From the NCBI RefSeq assembly GCF_023015905.1, contig NZ_JALKBD010000013.1, positions 87,611-151,610 on the forward strand: a stretch of DNA of 64,000 nt, in the 5' to 3' direction. The stretch is from Arenibacter sp. F20364 (GTDB lineage Bacteria > Bacteroidota > Bacteroidia > Flavobacteriales > Flavobacteriaceae). Of the stretch, positions 1-8,085 are shown piece by piece (within the stretch, counting starts at the first letter, position 1; each line of letters opens with the position of its first letter). The notes beneath the pieces were generated by a model that saw only the letters and a program-made list of their open reading frames with translations, ran no database searches and was not told where the DNA came from. The translations under genes and the position numbers were made by a program.

Positions 1-2
1 AA

Positions 3-647
3 TTTAAGGCTTGCCTTAATGCAGCTTTCGATGAAGGCTACCTAAAAGAAAACCTCATTAAAAAAGTCAAAGGTTTTACAATGGGGGAATCTACTCGAGA
101 ATACCTCACATCTGATGAACTTCAAAAATTGTCACAGACCCCCTGCCCTATCCCACTTCTTAAACGAGCCTTTTTATTTTCATCCCTAACTGGCATAAGA
201 TGGTCGGATGTCAATAAATTAAAATGGTCGGAGGTCCGCGAAGAAGGCATTGACAATATGGGAATTCCTATTTTCCGAATTGTGTTTCAGCAAAAGAAAA
301 CGGAGGGTGTAGAATATTTGTATATATCACAACAGGCCAGGGTGCTTTTAGGTGAACGTAAGGATTCTGAGGAACGTGTTTTCAAAGGGTTGCGCTATAG
401 TGCCCACATGAACCTACAATTGCTCCGCTGGTGTATGTTTGCTGGAATAAAAAAACATATAACCTTCCATTCCGCAAGGCACACTAACGCAGTATTACTT
501 TTAGAAAATGGCGCCGATATTTATACCGTTTCAAAACGTCTCGGACATCGTGAAATCAGAACTACAGAAATATATGCCAAAATCATAGATCAAAAAATGA
601 AGGAAGCTGCGAACCTACTTCCTAAGTTGAATTGGGATTTGTTGTAA
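3..647 (+). CDS. Tyrosine recombinase (integrase), C-terminal part, 5' truncated by window edge
   Basis: The reading frame is open from base 3, so the gene starts outside the window; the ATG at 81 is internal. The visible part holds the end of the SAM-like DNA-binding domain and the whole catalytic domain of a phage/ICE-type site-specific recombinase. Catalytic signatures are visible in order: the first Arg in TGIRWSD, the H-x-x-R motif in HSARHTNAV, the second His in LGHREIRTTEIY, with the nucleophilic Tyr inside that last segment. Such enzymes integrate and excise mobile elements by cutting att sites through a 3'-phosphotyrosine. It is followed by foreign-looking genes and a mobilization module, which fits an integrative mobilizable element, but I could not identify its att sites. 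The family is clear; which element it serves is inferred. Confidence 0.9.
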   Translation, partial: FKACLNAAFDEGYLKENLIKKVKGFTMGESTREYLTSDELQKLSQTPCPIPLLKRAFLFSSLTGIRWSDVNKLKWSEVREEGIDNMGIPIFRIVFQQKKTEGVEYLYISQQARVLLGERKDSEERVFKGLRYSAHMNLQLLRWCMFAGIKKHITFHSARHTNAVLLLENGADIYTVSKRLGHREIRTTEIYAKIIDQKMKEAANLLPKLNWDLL

Positions 648-654
648 TACTCTT

Positions 655-759
655 TCAAGGTTCCAATATCACTTGGTTGATAGAATAGGGTTCTAACTCC
701 AATGCAATTTCGTACTCTGCTGTTCCAAATTTTTCGCAATACTGTTTATTTATAAACAT
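655..759 (-). pseudogene. Decayed C-terminal fragment, possibly of a glycoside hydrolase
   Basis: On the reverse strand a 34-codon stretch from ATG 759 to TGA 655 has a protein-like composition and ends in LEPYSINQVILEP. A closing segment of the type LEPYSxNxxxL is typical of the C-terminal beta-sandwich of several glycosidase families. Upstream in the same frame there is a stop after only a few codons, so just the tail of a former gene remains. It lies directly behind the recombinase gene, as expected of a gene cut by integration. The family is a guess from a short segment; the fragment could be chance. Confidence 0.3.
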
Positions 760-813
760 CTGATTGTTAACTACTTTTTAATAATCAACATGATGTTCTG
801 GTAATTAACGTCT

Positions 814-1728
814 ATGTTAATTACCGATAAAATTGGGTATAGCAATTTAAACCCATATCCATCCGTAACAAACAATAATTTGATGACCCGCAAATTAAAG
901 GATAAATTGGCAAATTTGGATTTTCGACACAGTTCTGTAGAAGAAATCGAGAAAATATTCTCTAATGAAATACTAGGTCATACTCGACCAACTATTAATA
1001 TTTCACCTGACGGACTTTTTAGAGCTCGAATAATAACCAATACAAAAGAGGACGATTTACAGACAACAAAATCAATATGGTATCCAAATTTTAGGGAAAT
1101 TGACCAAAAATATCATCAGTTAAATAGATGTAGTGATATCGGACAGAATTTCTTCTACTCTTCTAATTATTTAGAAGCTGTTATAAAAGAATTAAATCCT
1201 AAAAATGGGGATTTAATAATTATTGGAATATTCCACAAAAAATTTCCTGAGACTAAAATACGTTCTCAATATGCAGGTATTGAAGCACTAAAAACAAACC
1301 CTAAAGAAAATTCGGAATTAAAAGGCTACAAGTATATAAGCGAAAGCGACAAAATAATTGAGGAATATGTCTCATCAAAATTTCAAGATAAAGTTGCTGA
1401 AGGCGAAGAATATAAATACAAACCGAGTATCGCTTTTAGTAATATTCTCTTGAAAAATGAATGTATTGACTGTTTAATATATCCAAGTGTAGCTTCCGAT
1501 TTAAAATCTGTGAATTATGGAATTAAAGCGAATTTCGTGGACAAGTTTCTTTATTGCCAAAGCACATACATTTACACCATAAAAAAGAGTGGAAACGAAT
1601 TTGAACTTATCCCAAATAAATACGGAAAAAGAATAGTATTCGACAAAAAAGATGCAAAAAATTCAATAATTGAATGGAAGGAAAATAAAGCAAGTGAAAA
1701 GCAACAGACGATAAAATACTGTTTGTAA
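814..1728 (+). CDS. RES-domain-like protein
   Basis: A 304-residue soluble protein without signal peptide or membrane segment. It shows the spaced landmarks of RES-domain proteins, an ADP-ribosyltransferase-like fold known from NAD+-depleting toxins: an early Arg in LFRARI (about 69-73), FFYSSNYLEAVIKEL (about 113-127), and near the C-terminus LIYPSVAS (221-228) followed by an Asn at 234. The first roughly 60 residues are extra to the domain. No partner antitoxin (Xre/MbcA-like) adjoins it: upstream is the recombinase and downstream the intron remnant. Base composition is AT-rich and unlike the Gfo/Idh gene that follows, consistent with acquisition. The RES assignment rests on eye-matched landmarks only. 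Confidence 0.45.
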   Translation: MLITDKIGYSNLNPYPSVTNNNLMTRKLKDKLANLDFRHSSVEEIEKIFSNEILGHTRPTINISPDGLFRARIITNTKEDDLQTTKSIWYPNFREIDQKYHQLNRCSDIGQNFFYSSNYLEAVIKELNPKNGDLIIIGIFHKKFPETKIRSQYAGIEALKTNPKENSELKGYKYISESDKIIEEYVSSKFQDKVAEGEEYKYKPSIAFSNILLKNECIDCLIYPSVASDLKSVNYGIKANFVDKFLYCQSTYIYTIKKSGNEFELIPNKYGKRIVFDKKDAKNSIIEWKENKASEKQQTIKYCL

Positions 1729-1734
1729 TCGAGT

Positions 1735-2095
1735 GGATGGCTCCGCCATTAAATGATGGAGTGTACCCCTCCCACCAAGGTACGTGCGGGTCTCGCCCTC
1801 CCGAATGGTACGGGAAGGCCCACCTATCTAATTCGGGTAAATATACGGCGTTTCGCAAAAAGATGGGTTGAGTTCTAAGTAAACATCGGTTAATGATTGA
1901 TAGCCTCGCGTTTTTAAGCGTTTTAAAGTAATGGTCGTGCCTAAAATAAGCTTCTGTGCTGTTGCCCAACCACATTTACGAGTTCTGCTCCATGCATAGG
2001 CATGGTCTTGGTTCTTGGTTCCATAAGCGTAGCGGTCTAGTTTATGTGCAACGCGATACAATCGCGCGGGAACGAGGGTTTTACACCCGGATTTC
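1735..2095 (-). pseudogene. Group II intron remnant: maturase C-terminus plus 3' RNA domains
   Basis: On the reverse strand an open stretch of about 85 codons ending at 1828 encodes a Lys/Arg-rich segment with AYAWSRTRKCGWATAQ, then GTTITLKRLKTRGYQSL, and ends shortly after CETPYI. This resembles the C-terminal end of one lineage of group II intron reverse transcriptase/maturases. Just beyond the stop, 1740-1825 read on the reverse strand is GC-rich with paired blocks and a run CGCACGTACC followed by GGTGGGAGGGG, similar to the sequence after such ORFs near intron domains V/VI. The reverse transcriptase core is absent, so this is a dead 3' end. It fills the gap between the RES-like gene and the oxidoreductase gene. 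The assignment is from memory of the family and is moderate at best. Confidence 0.5.
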
Positions 2096-2184
2096 TAGTT
2101 TAATCCTTCCCCAATGCGTTAAACAACAAACATCTTCGTTTTCAAAATAAATCCTTACCTTGAATTTCAAATTAAAAACTTAGC

Positions 2185-3612
2185 ATGATGAAGAATCCAA
2201 ATACCCCTTCTGCCGGCCGACGACAATTTATCCGAAACACAACAGCCGCAGTAGGGGGTTTTGTGATACTTCCCAGGTATGTTCTTGGAGGCAAAGGATA
2301 TACCGCACCCAGTGACAAAGTAAATATCGGCATTGTCGGAGCGGGGGGTCAGGGACAGAGTAATGTTCGTAATTTACTTCAACTGGACGACGTACAGATT
2401 ACCTCGGTCACAGATCCGGGTCGTTATTGGGATTTGAATCGATTCTATTACAAGTCCATTGCCGGACGGGAACCGGTCAGTGAAATGATTGAGGATCATT
2501 ATCAGAAAAAAGGAGAGAACAAAGTGGTTCGTCAATATAAACGATTTAGTGAAATGATGGATAAGAAAAAAGATATCGATGCCATTCTTTGCGCTACCCC
2601 TGACCATACCCACGCCTTTATCACCATCGCTGCCCTTAAGGCAGGACTGCATGTTTTTTGCGAGAAACCCATGGCTCACAATATATGGGAAACCAGGATG
2701 GTACGTAAAGTAGTACAAGAAACGGGACTCGCCACTCAGATGGGTAACGTGGGACATAGTCGGGACGGCATGCGTTCATTGGTCGAATATCTGCAGGATG
2801 GTGCTATCGGAACTGTACGCGAAATCCATGCGTGGGTTCCTGCAGGTCGCTGGACCCCGGGTATTACAGGTCTTCCTCAAAATACCAATCCACTTCCTTA
2901 TGATTTTGATTGGGAGGAATGGTTGGGACCGTCACCATTTCGGCCCTATAACAATCTTTTTTCGCCAGTCACTTGGCGGGATTTTTGGATATATGGTTGC
3001 GGTGCATTGGGAGACTTTGGATGTCATGATATGGATGCACCTTTTTGGGCCTTCGATCTATCAAGCCCGTCCGAGGTTCAGATTTACCCTGCCGGACAAA
3101 GTAATAGTGAAATTGCTCCTTATGGAGAGGCCGGCACTTATCATTTTCCCGAAAGGAAGGGCCAGGCTGCACTCAAATTACACTGGTATTCCGGAGGCTT
3201 AAAACCGGATTGGAATCCCCATTTGCCACCAGATTACAAATTCGGAGGGAGGAGCGCCATGTACGTGGGCGATAAAGGGGTTATTATCACCGATGGCGGT
3301 GATCGTTTTCCTCAGATATTCCCCGAATCCTTGAGACGATCTTATCAACCACCCGTGGAACGGATTCTGCGATCGAAAGGTCATCATCGCGACTGGGTAG
3401 ATGCCATCAAAAACGGAGGGCAATCCAGTGCCAATCTTGATTATGGAAGTCGGCTTACCGAATTAACCCTGCTGGGGGTAATGTCTCTTCGCCTGAATGG
3501 TGCTCGGATACAGTGGGATGCCAAAAACATGAAAGTCAATGGACTACCGGAAACAGAATCAATCGTTAAGGAGCCATCCAATGAAGAATGGGATATTTCC
3601 AAGATTATGTAA
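2185..3612 (+). CDS. Tat-exported Gfo/Idh/MocA family oxidoreductase
   Basis: NAD(P)-dependent sugar oxidoreductase family, 475 residues. A twin-arginine signal is seen at the start (GRRQFIRN, Arg12-Arg13, then a hydrophobic stretch to about 35), so the folded, cofactor-loaded protein is probably exported to the periplasm. The Rossmann fold begins with GIVGAGGQG (49-57). The family EKP motif is in FCEKPMAHN (Lys161), and a conserved His lies in GCHDMDAPF (His282), in the region that holds the catalytic residues. Exported members of this group act on glycosides or on 3-keto sugars. The gene stands alone among mobile DNA but fits functionally with the DUF1080 hydrolase at 38997-39800. Substrate unknown. 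Confidence 0.88.
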   Translation: MMKNPNTPSAGRRQFIRNTTAAVGGFVILPRYVLGGKGYTAPSDKVNIGIVGAGGQGQSNVRNLLQLDDVQITSVTDPGRYWDLNRFYYKSIAGREPVSEMIEDHYQKKGENKVVRQYKRFSEMMDKKKDIDAILCATPDHTHAFITIAALKAGLHVFCEKPMAHNIWETRMVRKVVQETGLATQMGNVGHSRDGMRSLVEYLQDGAIGTVREIHAWVPAGRWTPGITGLPQNTNPLPYDFDWEEWLGPSPFRPYNNLFSPVTWRDFWIYGCGALGDFGCHDMDAPFWAFDLSSPSEVQIYPAGQSNSEIAPYGEAGTYHFPERKGQAALKLHWYSGGLKPDWNPHLPPDYKFGGRSAMYVGDKGVIITDGGDRFPQIFPESLRRSYQPPVERILRSKGHHRDWVDAIKNGGQSSANLDYGSRLTELTLLGVMSLRLNGARIQWDAKNMKVNGLPETESIVKEPSNEEWDISKIM

Positions 3613-3703
3613 ATAGGGACAGGTCACTATTATTAAATTTATAATTGCGGGAATGGAATAAAGCTATAGACAGCTTATATATTTCCAACAACAAAAATGC
3701 TCC

Positions 3704-3728
3704 CCGCTAGTGCGAGCGTCACGCTCGT
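3704..3728. repeat. REP-like palindrome
   Basis: Inverted repeat with arms TAGTGCGAGCG and CGCTCGTACTA around a TCA loop, nearly perfect. It follows the oxidoreductase gene by about 90 bases and has no T-run, so it looks more like a dispersed REP-type palindrome or transposon relic than an intrinsic terminator. Confidence 0.4.
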
Positions 3729-4129
3729 ACTAAATCAATACACCCCAACCAGTTCTGTTTATTCTTAAGATGGGACAGCTTACCGAATAAAGAATATGGC
3801 TTTAAAATAATTTTTGGATAAGTACTTATTCAGACAAACCCAAACAAAGAAATCTGCCTTTTTTCAGTCCCAAATTCCCAACCTATTCATTTTCAATTGT
3901 TAATAACTCTGTTTTTTACCTAAAAACATCAATTTGACCAATATAACATTTGGTCCCATTTGATGTTTTATGATATCAAATAAAATTTGATGAAAATACC
4001 TTTACTATCAATTGGCATCATATAACACATCGCTCTATTATCCAGATAGTTGTGGATAACTATTTGTGTTTCTCATCACTTTCAGCCTAGCTATTTTCTA
4101 CTTTTATTTTAACAAACCTATAGAAGGTA

Positions 4130-4147
4130 AACAAAAGCGCTTTTGTT
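4130..4147. promoter_or_regulatory. 18-base perfect palindrome, candidate operator
   Basis: AACAAAAGC followed by its exact reverse complement GCTTTTGTT, ending 27 bases before the ATG of the small HTH gene at 4175. Its position and perfect symmetry suggest an operator for autoregulation of the mobilization module; binding is inferred. Confidence 0.4.
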
Positions 4148-4174
4148 CATTTCTTAATCTTAAAAGAGAAACAA

Positions 4175-4462
4175 ATGGACACTATTTTAATCTTTGATCG
4201 CTTAGATCGTTTGGAGAAACTGTTAACCGCCCATAAAGAGGTGTTGACTTTTGAGGAAACCTGTGACTACACCGGAATATCGAGAAGCTATCTTTACAAA
4301 TTGACTTCCTCCGGGACTATCCCCCACTCCAAGCCCAATGGGAAAATGATTTTCTTTGAAAAAAGAAAGCTGAACAATTGGCTCCTACAGAACAGTAGAA
4401 AATCCAAGGCCGATATCGAAAAAGAGGCCCTAAGACATACGCTCAAAAATAGACGGCCATGA
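4175..4462 (+). CDS. Small helix-turn-helix protein (excisionase/MerR-like)
   Basis: A 95-residue protein with a central winged-HTH of the excisionase/MerR-like type (residues about 25-65: LTFEETCDYTGISRSYLYKL, then a wing through GKMIFFEKRKLNNWL). Such proteins open many Bacteroidota integrative and mobilizable elements and act as recombination directionality factors or repressors. The stop overlaps the start of the next gene in an ATGA, which indicates translational coupling. A palindrome lies 27 bases upstream of the start. The exact role (excision or transcription control) cannot be told from sequence. Confidence 0.8.
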   Translation: MDTILIFDRLDRLEKLLTAHKEVLTFEETCDYTGISRSYLYKLTSSGTIPHSKPNGKMIFFEKRKLNNWLLQNSRKSKADIEKEALRHTLKNRRP

Positions 4463-5652
4463 TAGTCGGTGACCACGGAGGTCAACTTTACAAGGTAAAG
4501 GATGCCAAAAAAAAGACTATCTACGATTATACCATTGAATACTTGGAAGGGAAGTATGATATCATGTACAATGAGATATCCCATGATTTCCAGATATCGT
4601 TCAAACAAAGAGCTGAATGGTCCTATTTGAATCTCAATTCCCTGATCATTGAACTTGCTAAGGCAGGTATTGATATCAGTACAGGAAAACTGGAAATCCT
4701 AATTCGGTCAGAACTCATTCCCAAATACAATCCAATAAAGGCATACTTCCAATCCCTCCCCAAATGGAACGGGGAAGACCATATCCAAAAACTGACCTCC
4801 TACGTTCCCACCTATGATGATGAGGCTTTTCTTTACCATTTTAAAAAATGGTTGGTACGTGCCATAAAATGTGCACTGGAACCCGGCTACTTCAACAAAC
4901 AAGCCTTGATTATCAGCCATAAGGGACAAAGCTCGGGAAAATCTACCTGGTGTCGGTTTATCTGTCCTCCAGAACTTGCCGAATATATGGCAGAGGACAT
5001 TAGCAATGATAAGGATGCCAGGATCCAATTATGCCGGAACTTCCTATACAACCTGGACGAATTGGCCGTGCTTACCAAAAAGGACGTGAATGCACTAAAA
5101 GCTTTTTTTTCCAAGACCTTCATCAACGAACGTCTGCCGTATGACCGAAAGAACACTACACTACCCAGAATCTGTTCGTTTTTGGGATCCACCAATATGT
5201 CGTCATTTCTAAACGATGAGACTGGGTCCGTACGCTGGTTGTGCTTTGAGCTAAAGGATAAAATAGATTTCTCCTACTCCAAGGAAATGGAAATCAAGCA
5301 CGTCTGGATCCAAGCTTATCACCTCGCCTATCATGACCCTAACTTCAATCCAGAACTTACGCTGACGGATATTATGGAGAACGAGGTGCGCAATAAAAAA
5401 TATACCAAATTGACTACCGAGGAAGAGTTGATTTCCAAATATTATGAAAAATCGAATGATATCAATGATTTTGTCACCGCCTCGGATGTATTGGTGAAGC
5501 TGAGTAGCTTGAAGGTAAGACTGAGTCAGGTTAACCTGGGGCGTGCCCTTTCCGGGTTCAACTTCCAACGGGTGAAACATCCCAAGCGTCAAGTTTATGG
5601 ATATCTGGCCAAATCGGTTTTTTCCAAGGGCCCTTGGGAAATGGAACTGTAG
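4459..5652 (+). CDS. VirE-type (virulence-associated E) P-loop ATPase/helicase
   Basis: A 397-residue VirE-family NTPase, the helicase-like replication protein often found on Bacteroidota mobile elements. It has a Walker A GQSSGKS (156-162), a Walker B-like FLYNLDEL (195-202), and downstream STN and an Arg-rich sensor segment (LGSTNMSSF, then GSVRWL). The first 140 residues form the leader common to the family. The start overlaps the HTH gene stop by 4 bases. The following gene encodes a Toprim primase, so the two probably form a primase/helicase pair that copies the element after excision or transfer. The stop is followed at once by an iteron-like array. Confidence 0.85.
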   Translation: MIVGDHGGQLYKVKDAKKKTIYDYTIEYLEGKYDIMYNEISHDFQISFKQRAEWSYLNLNSLIIELAKAGIDISTGKLEILIRSELIPKYNPIKAYFQSLPKWNGEDHIQKLTSYVPTYDDEAFLYHFKKWLVRAIKCALEPGYFNKQALIISHKGQSSGKSTWCRFICPPELAEYMAEDISNDKDARIQLCRNFLYNLDELAVLTKKDVNALKAFFSKTFINERLPYDRKNTTLPRICSFLGSTNMSSFLNDETGSVRWLCFELKDKIDFSYSKEMEIKHVWIQAYHLAYHDPNFNPELTLTDIMENEVRNKKYTKLTTEEELISKYYEKSNDINDFVTASDVLVKLSSLKVRLSQVNLGRALSGFNFQRVKHPKRQVYGYLAKSVFSKGPWEMEL

Positions 5653-5668
5653 AAAAAGTGCAATTGCA

Positions 5669-5852
5669 CCTACCTACTTACCTAACGAACCAGAACCGCT
5701 CTAACTGCGGGAGCTACCATAGGTAAGATACATTAACCACTAGTTACCTAGGTATTACCTATCCTACCTATTAGGATTAGATAGGTAAGATCAAAAAACA
5801 ACCCACCTAAGTGATCAACCCTTATAAACAGGGACTTAGGTAAGAAGGTAAG
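5669..5852. repeat. Iteron-like TAGGTAAG array
   Basis: The 226-base gap between the ATPase and the primase genes contains about nine copies, in both orientations, of a short word TAGGTAAG / TTACCTA or its trimmed core. Examples are at 5678-5684 (TTACCTA), 5720-5727 (TAGGTAAG), 5744-5750, 5755-5761, 5782-5789, 5837-5844 and 5846-5852. Such dense repeats next to replication genes are typical of origins bound by an initiator or helicase. No start or terminator signal explains them. Origin function is inferred. Confidence 0.55.
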
Positions 5853-5878
5853 AGAAAATGCCAAAAAAGAATTAACTG

Positions 5879-6742
5879 ATGAAAAAAGAAAGAACTATTA
5901 AGCTGACGTGCGAAAGAGCCCGAGCTTTTCCCATCGAAAAAGCGTTGGCAAAACTCGGGCACTTTCCAACAAAAGAATCTAATAAAGAAGCTTGGTTCCT
6001 GAGTCCGTTCCGCTCAGAAACGCAAGCCTCTTTCAAGGTGTCCAAGAAACTGAACCGATGGTACGACCACGGTATTGGGAAAGGGGGAAATGTAATCGAT
6101 CTGATTTGTCTAATCAACAAAACATCGGTAAAGGAAACATTGGATTGGCTACAAAACGGTAAGATTTCTTTTTCTTTTCAGCCGCCACTTTTTAAAGAGG
6201 ACAATCAAGATAAGATCGAGATAAAGTATTTCAAGGAACTGGCCCATTTTGCTCTAGAGGAATATGTAATGAAAAGAGGGATTTCAATATTGACTGCCAG
6301 AAAACTGTGCAAGGAAGTCCACTATAGGTTTAAGGACAAGATGTATTTCGCCCTAGGATTAGCGAACAATTCCGGAGGTTGGGAACTGCGCAACAAATAC
6401 TATAAGAATTCCAGCTCCCCAAAAGATGTCACTCAACTCCAGAACGCAAACAGTAGGCTGATAGTTACCGAAGGAATGTTCGATATGTTGAGCCTAATGG
6501 AACGGGACAATGAACTAAGGGAGAGGAACGATCTTCTGATATTGAACTCCCTGGGTTTTATAGAAAAAACGCTTGAAATGTTTGACCCCTATGAATCAAT
6601 TGCGCTTTATCTAGACAATGACCGTGCAGGAAGAAATGCCGTTAAAATAATGATGCAACAACAGTCAAAATGTACAGACAGATCAACATTATATGAGAAT
6701 TTTAAAGACGTAAATGGATGGTGGACCGCTCAAAAGAAATGA
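5879..6742 (+). CDS. Toprim-domain DNA primase-like protein
   Basis: A 287-residue primase-type protein of mobile elements. The N-terminus (about 1-100) resembles the DnaG zinc-binding/CHC2 fold (LSPFRSETQASFKV, WYDHGIGKGGNVIDL) but lacks the zinc-binding cysteine set. The C-terminal half is a Toprim domain with the acidic residues in LIVTEGMFD (Glu198) and ALYLDNDRAGRNA (Asp246, Asp248). It likely makes primers for replication of the transferred strand together with the ATPase encoded upstream. It is preceded by the iteron-like array and followed by the candidate oriT. Length and layout match the short Toprim proteins of Bacteroidota mobilizable elements. Confidence 0.85.
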   Translation: MKKERTIKLTCERARAFPIEKALAKLGHFPTKESNKEAWFLSPFRSETQASFKVSKKLNRWYDHGIGKGGNVIDLICLINKTSVKETLDWLQNGKISFSFQPPLFKEDNQDKIEIKYFKELAHFALEEYVMKRGISILTARKLCKEVHYRFKDKMYFALGLANNSGGWELRNKYYKNSSSPKDVTQLQNANSRLIVTEGMFDMLSLMERDNELRERNDLLILNSLGFIEKTLEMFDPYESIALYLDNDRAGRNAVKIMMQQQSKCTDRSTLYENFKDVNGWWTAQKK

Positions 6743-6904
6743 TCTGATGATAATGATATTTTATACCGAAAAATAAATAACCTATTAATAAATACAATTT
6801 TAACACATAAAAGAAATAATCTGATAGTGATGTAATTCAAGATGTGTCTTTGTTGCCACAAAGACGATCTTGCTTTGCTCCCGAAGGTCGCAAAGACGTA
6901 AAAA
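6743..6904. other. Candidate oriT region with hairpin at 6846-6865
   Basis: AT-rich 162-base gap directly before mobC. It contains an exact inverted repeat GTCTTTGT-TGCC-ACAAAGAC (6846-6865) followed by GCAAAGACG at 6890-6898, which repeats the right arm. A hairpin next to a repeated half-site just upstream of relaxosome genes is the usual arrangement of an origin of transfer. The nick position is not identifiable by eye. Confidence 0.45.
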
Positions 6905-7201
6905 ATGAAACGTACCTATGTTAAATTTCGATGTTCCCTCTTCGAGAAGAAGTTGCTCCGGATCAAGGCCAAAAAGAGCGGTCTGAGCGTGAGCGAATAT
7001 TGCCGGCGTGCAGCTTTTGGAGATAAAATTATTGAACGGTTGACCGAGGAACAAATTGAACTCTATAAGATGTTGGCAAGGTACGGGACCAACTTTAAAC
7101 TCATCGGGAACATGTACCGAAAACGGGATCCCAAACTGACGGCCGAGGTGACAAAGCTAGCAGAAGAAATACGGAACCACCTTTATAATTTCAAAAAATG
7201 A
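6905..7201 (+). CDS. MobC-like relaxosome accessory protein
   Basis: A 98-residue basic protein with a ribbon-helix-helix-like N-terminus (YVKFRCSLFEKKLL, SGLSVSEYCRRAAF) and the C-terminal helix of the MobC family (LARYGTNFKLIGNMYR). MobC-type proteins bind oriT and help the relaxase melt and nick it. The stop overlaps the start of the relaxase gene by ATGA, so the two are translationally coupled. Position directly after the candidate oriT supports the call. Confidence 0.85.
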   Translation: MKRTYVKFRCSLFEKKLLRIKAKKSGLSVSEYCRRAAFGDKIIERLTEEQIELYKMLARYGTNFKLIGNMYRKRDPKLTAEVTKLAEEIRNHLYNFKK

Positions 7202-8067
7202 TAGGCATAGGAAAATCAATATCGCATACCGGAAATTCCATGAGTTATGGCTGGAACAAGGAGAAACAAGCAGAGGTCGTATACTCCAATCACGTGGCTG
7301 GGCAAACCCCAAACCAGATTACCAAAGAGTTCAACATCATCCAATCCCAGAACTATCAATGCAAAAAGAATACGTTGAGTTTTGTCATCAGCCCTACGAT
7401 TGAAGATGGAAAACAGCTAAAAGCCAAAGAGCTCAACGAGATGACTGCAAAGTTTCTCAAGGAAATGAAATTACAGGAACATCAGGCCATCGCCTTTGTA
7501 CATAGGAACCAACCGCATACCCATGTTCATGTGTACGTAAACCGGATCGATTTTAACGGCACTGCCTATAACGACAGTTTTATCGGGAAGAGAAGTCAGC
7601 TAGCCGCGGAACGGGTAGCAGAGAAAATGGGGCTAACCACGGTACGGGAAGTTCAACTGGAAAGATTGGAACAGTTACTGAATATAAGACAGGAGATTAA
7701 AAATGTTCATGAAAAAGTGATGAACGAACAACGCCCCAAAGACCTGGATAACTATATCAAGCTTATGAAGGAAAAAAACGTAGTAGTCATCCCCAGCATC
7801 AATAAGTCCAATCAGCTGCAAGGATTTCGGTTCCAATACAAAGGCCACAACCTAAAAGGAAGTGAGGTACACCGTTCCATGTCCGGCAGCAGATTGGTGA
7901 TGGGAATAGAAAAACATGTGGCGAGGAGCTTCCAGCAAGGCCAAAGCAATACTGTAAACCTCATGGGAAAGGCCACTCAGCTCAGTGGGAATATCGCTAT
8001 AAAACTGGCTAAATCAGTCATCAAACAAGCGATTCAAAAAGGTGCAGGAATGGAAATAGGATATTAA
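7198..8067 (+). CDS. Relaxase / mobilization nuclease (MobA type)
   Basis: A 289-residue relaxase of the MOBP-like group. The metal-binding histidine triad is in QPHTHVHVYVNRID (His107, His109, His111). A candidate catalytic Tyr lies in the N-terminal motif SMSYGWN (Tyr17), with a second in VVYSNHV (Tyr29). The protein nicks oriT and pilots the single strand through a helper conjugation system; no type IV secretion genes are present here, so the element would be mobilizable rather than self-transmissible. The C-terminal 120 residues are basic, with coiled-coil tendency. It is coupled to the mobC gene upstream and followed 18 bases later by a membrane protein gene. Confidence 0.9.
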   Translation: MIGIGKSISHTGNSMSYGWNKEKQAEVVYSNHVAGQTPNQITKEFNIIQSQNYQCKKNTLSFVISPTIEDGKQLKAKELNEMTAKFLKEMKLQEHQAIAFVHRNQPHTHVHVYVNRIDFNGTAYNDSFIGKRSQLAAERVAEKMGLTTVREVQLERLEQLLNIRQEIKNVHEKVMNEQRPKDLDNYIKLMKEKNVVVIPSINKSNQLQGFRFQYKGHNLKGSEVHRSMSGSRLVMGIEKHVARSFQQGQSNTVNLMGKATQLSGNIAIKLAKSVIKQAIQKGAGMEIGY

Positions 8068-8085
8068 AATTTAAACCAAAATACT

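Larger units (their letters stand above)
3613..4174. other. Non-coding region between oxidoreductase and mobilization module
   Basis: About 560 bases with no supported gene. The left part holds a REP-like palindrome (3704-3728). The right part (3920-4020) is AT-rich with repeated CATTTGATG / ATCAAAT words, including an inverted repeat ATCAAAT-AAA-ATTTGAT at 3975-3991. A perfect 18-base palindrome at 4130-4147 sits just before the first gene of the mobilization module. Confidence 0.6.

Noticed and set aside
5653..5878. TAGGTAAG array considered as a CRISPR
   Set aside because: The repeats are only 7-8 bases, irregularly spaced and in both orientations, with no cas genes.
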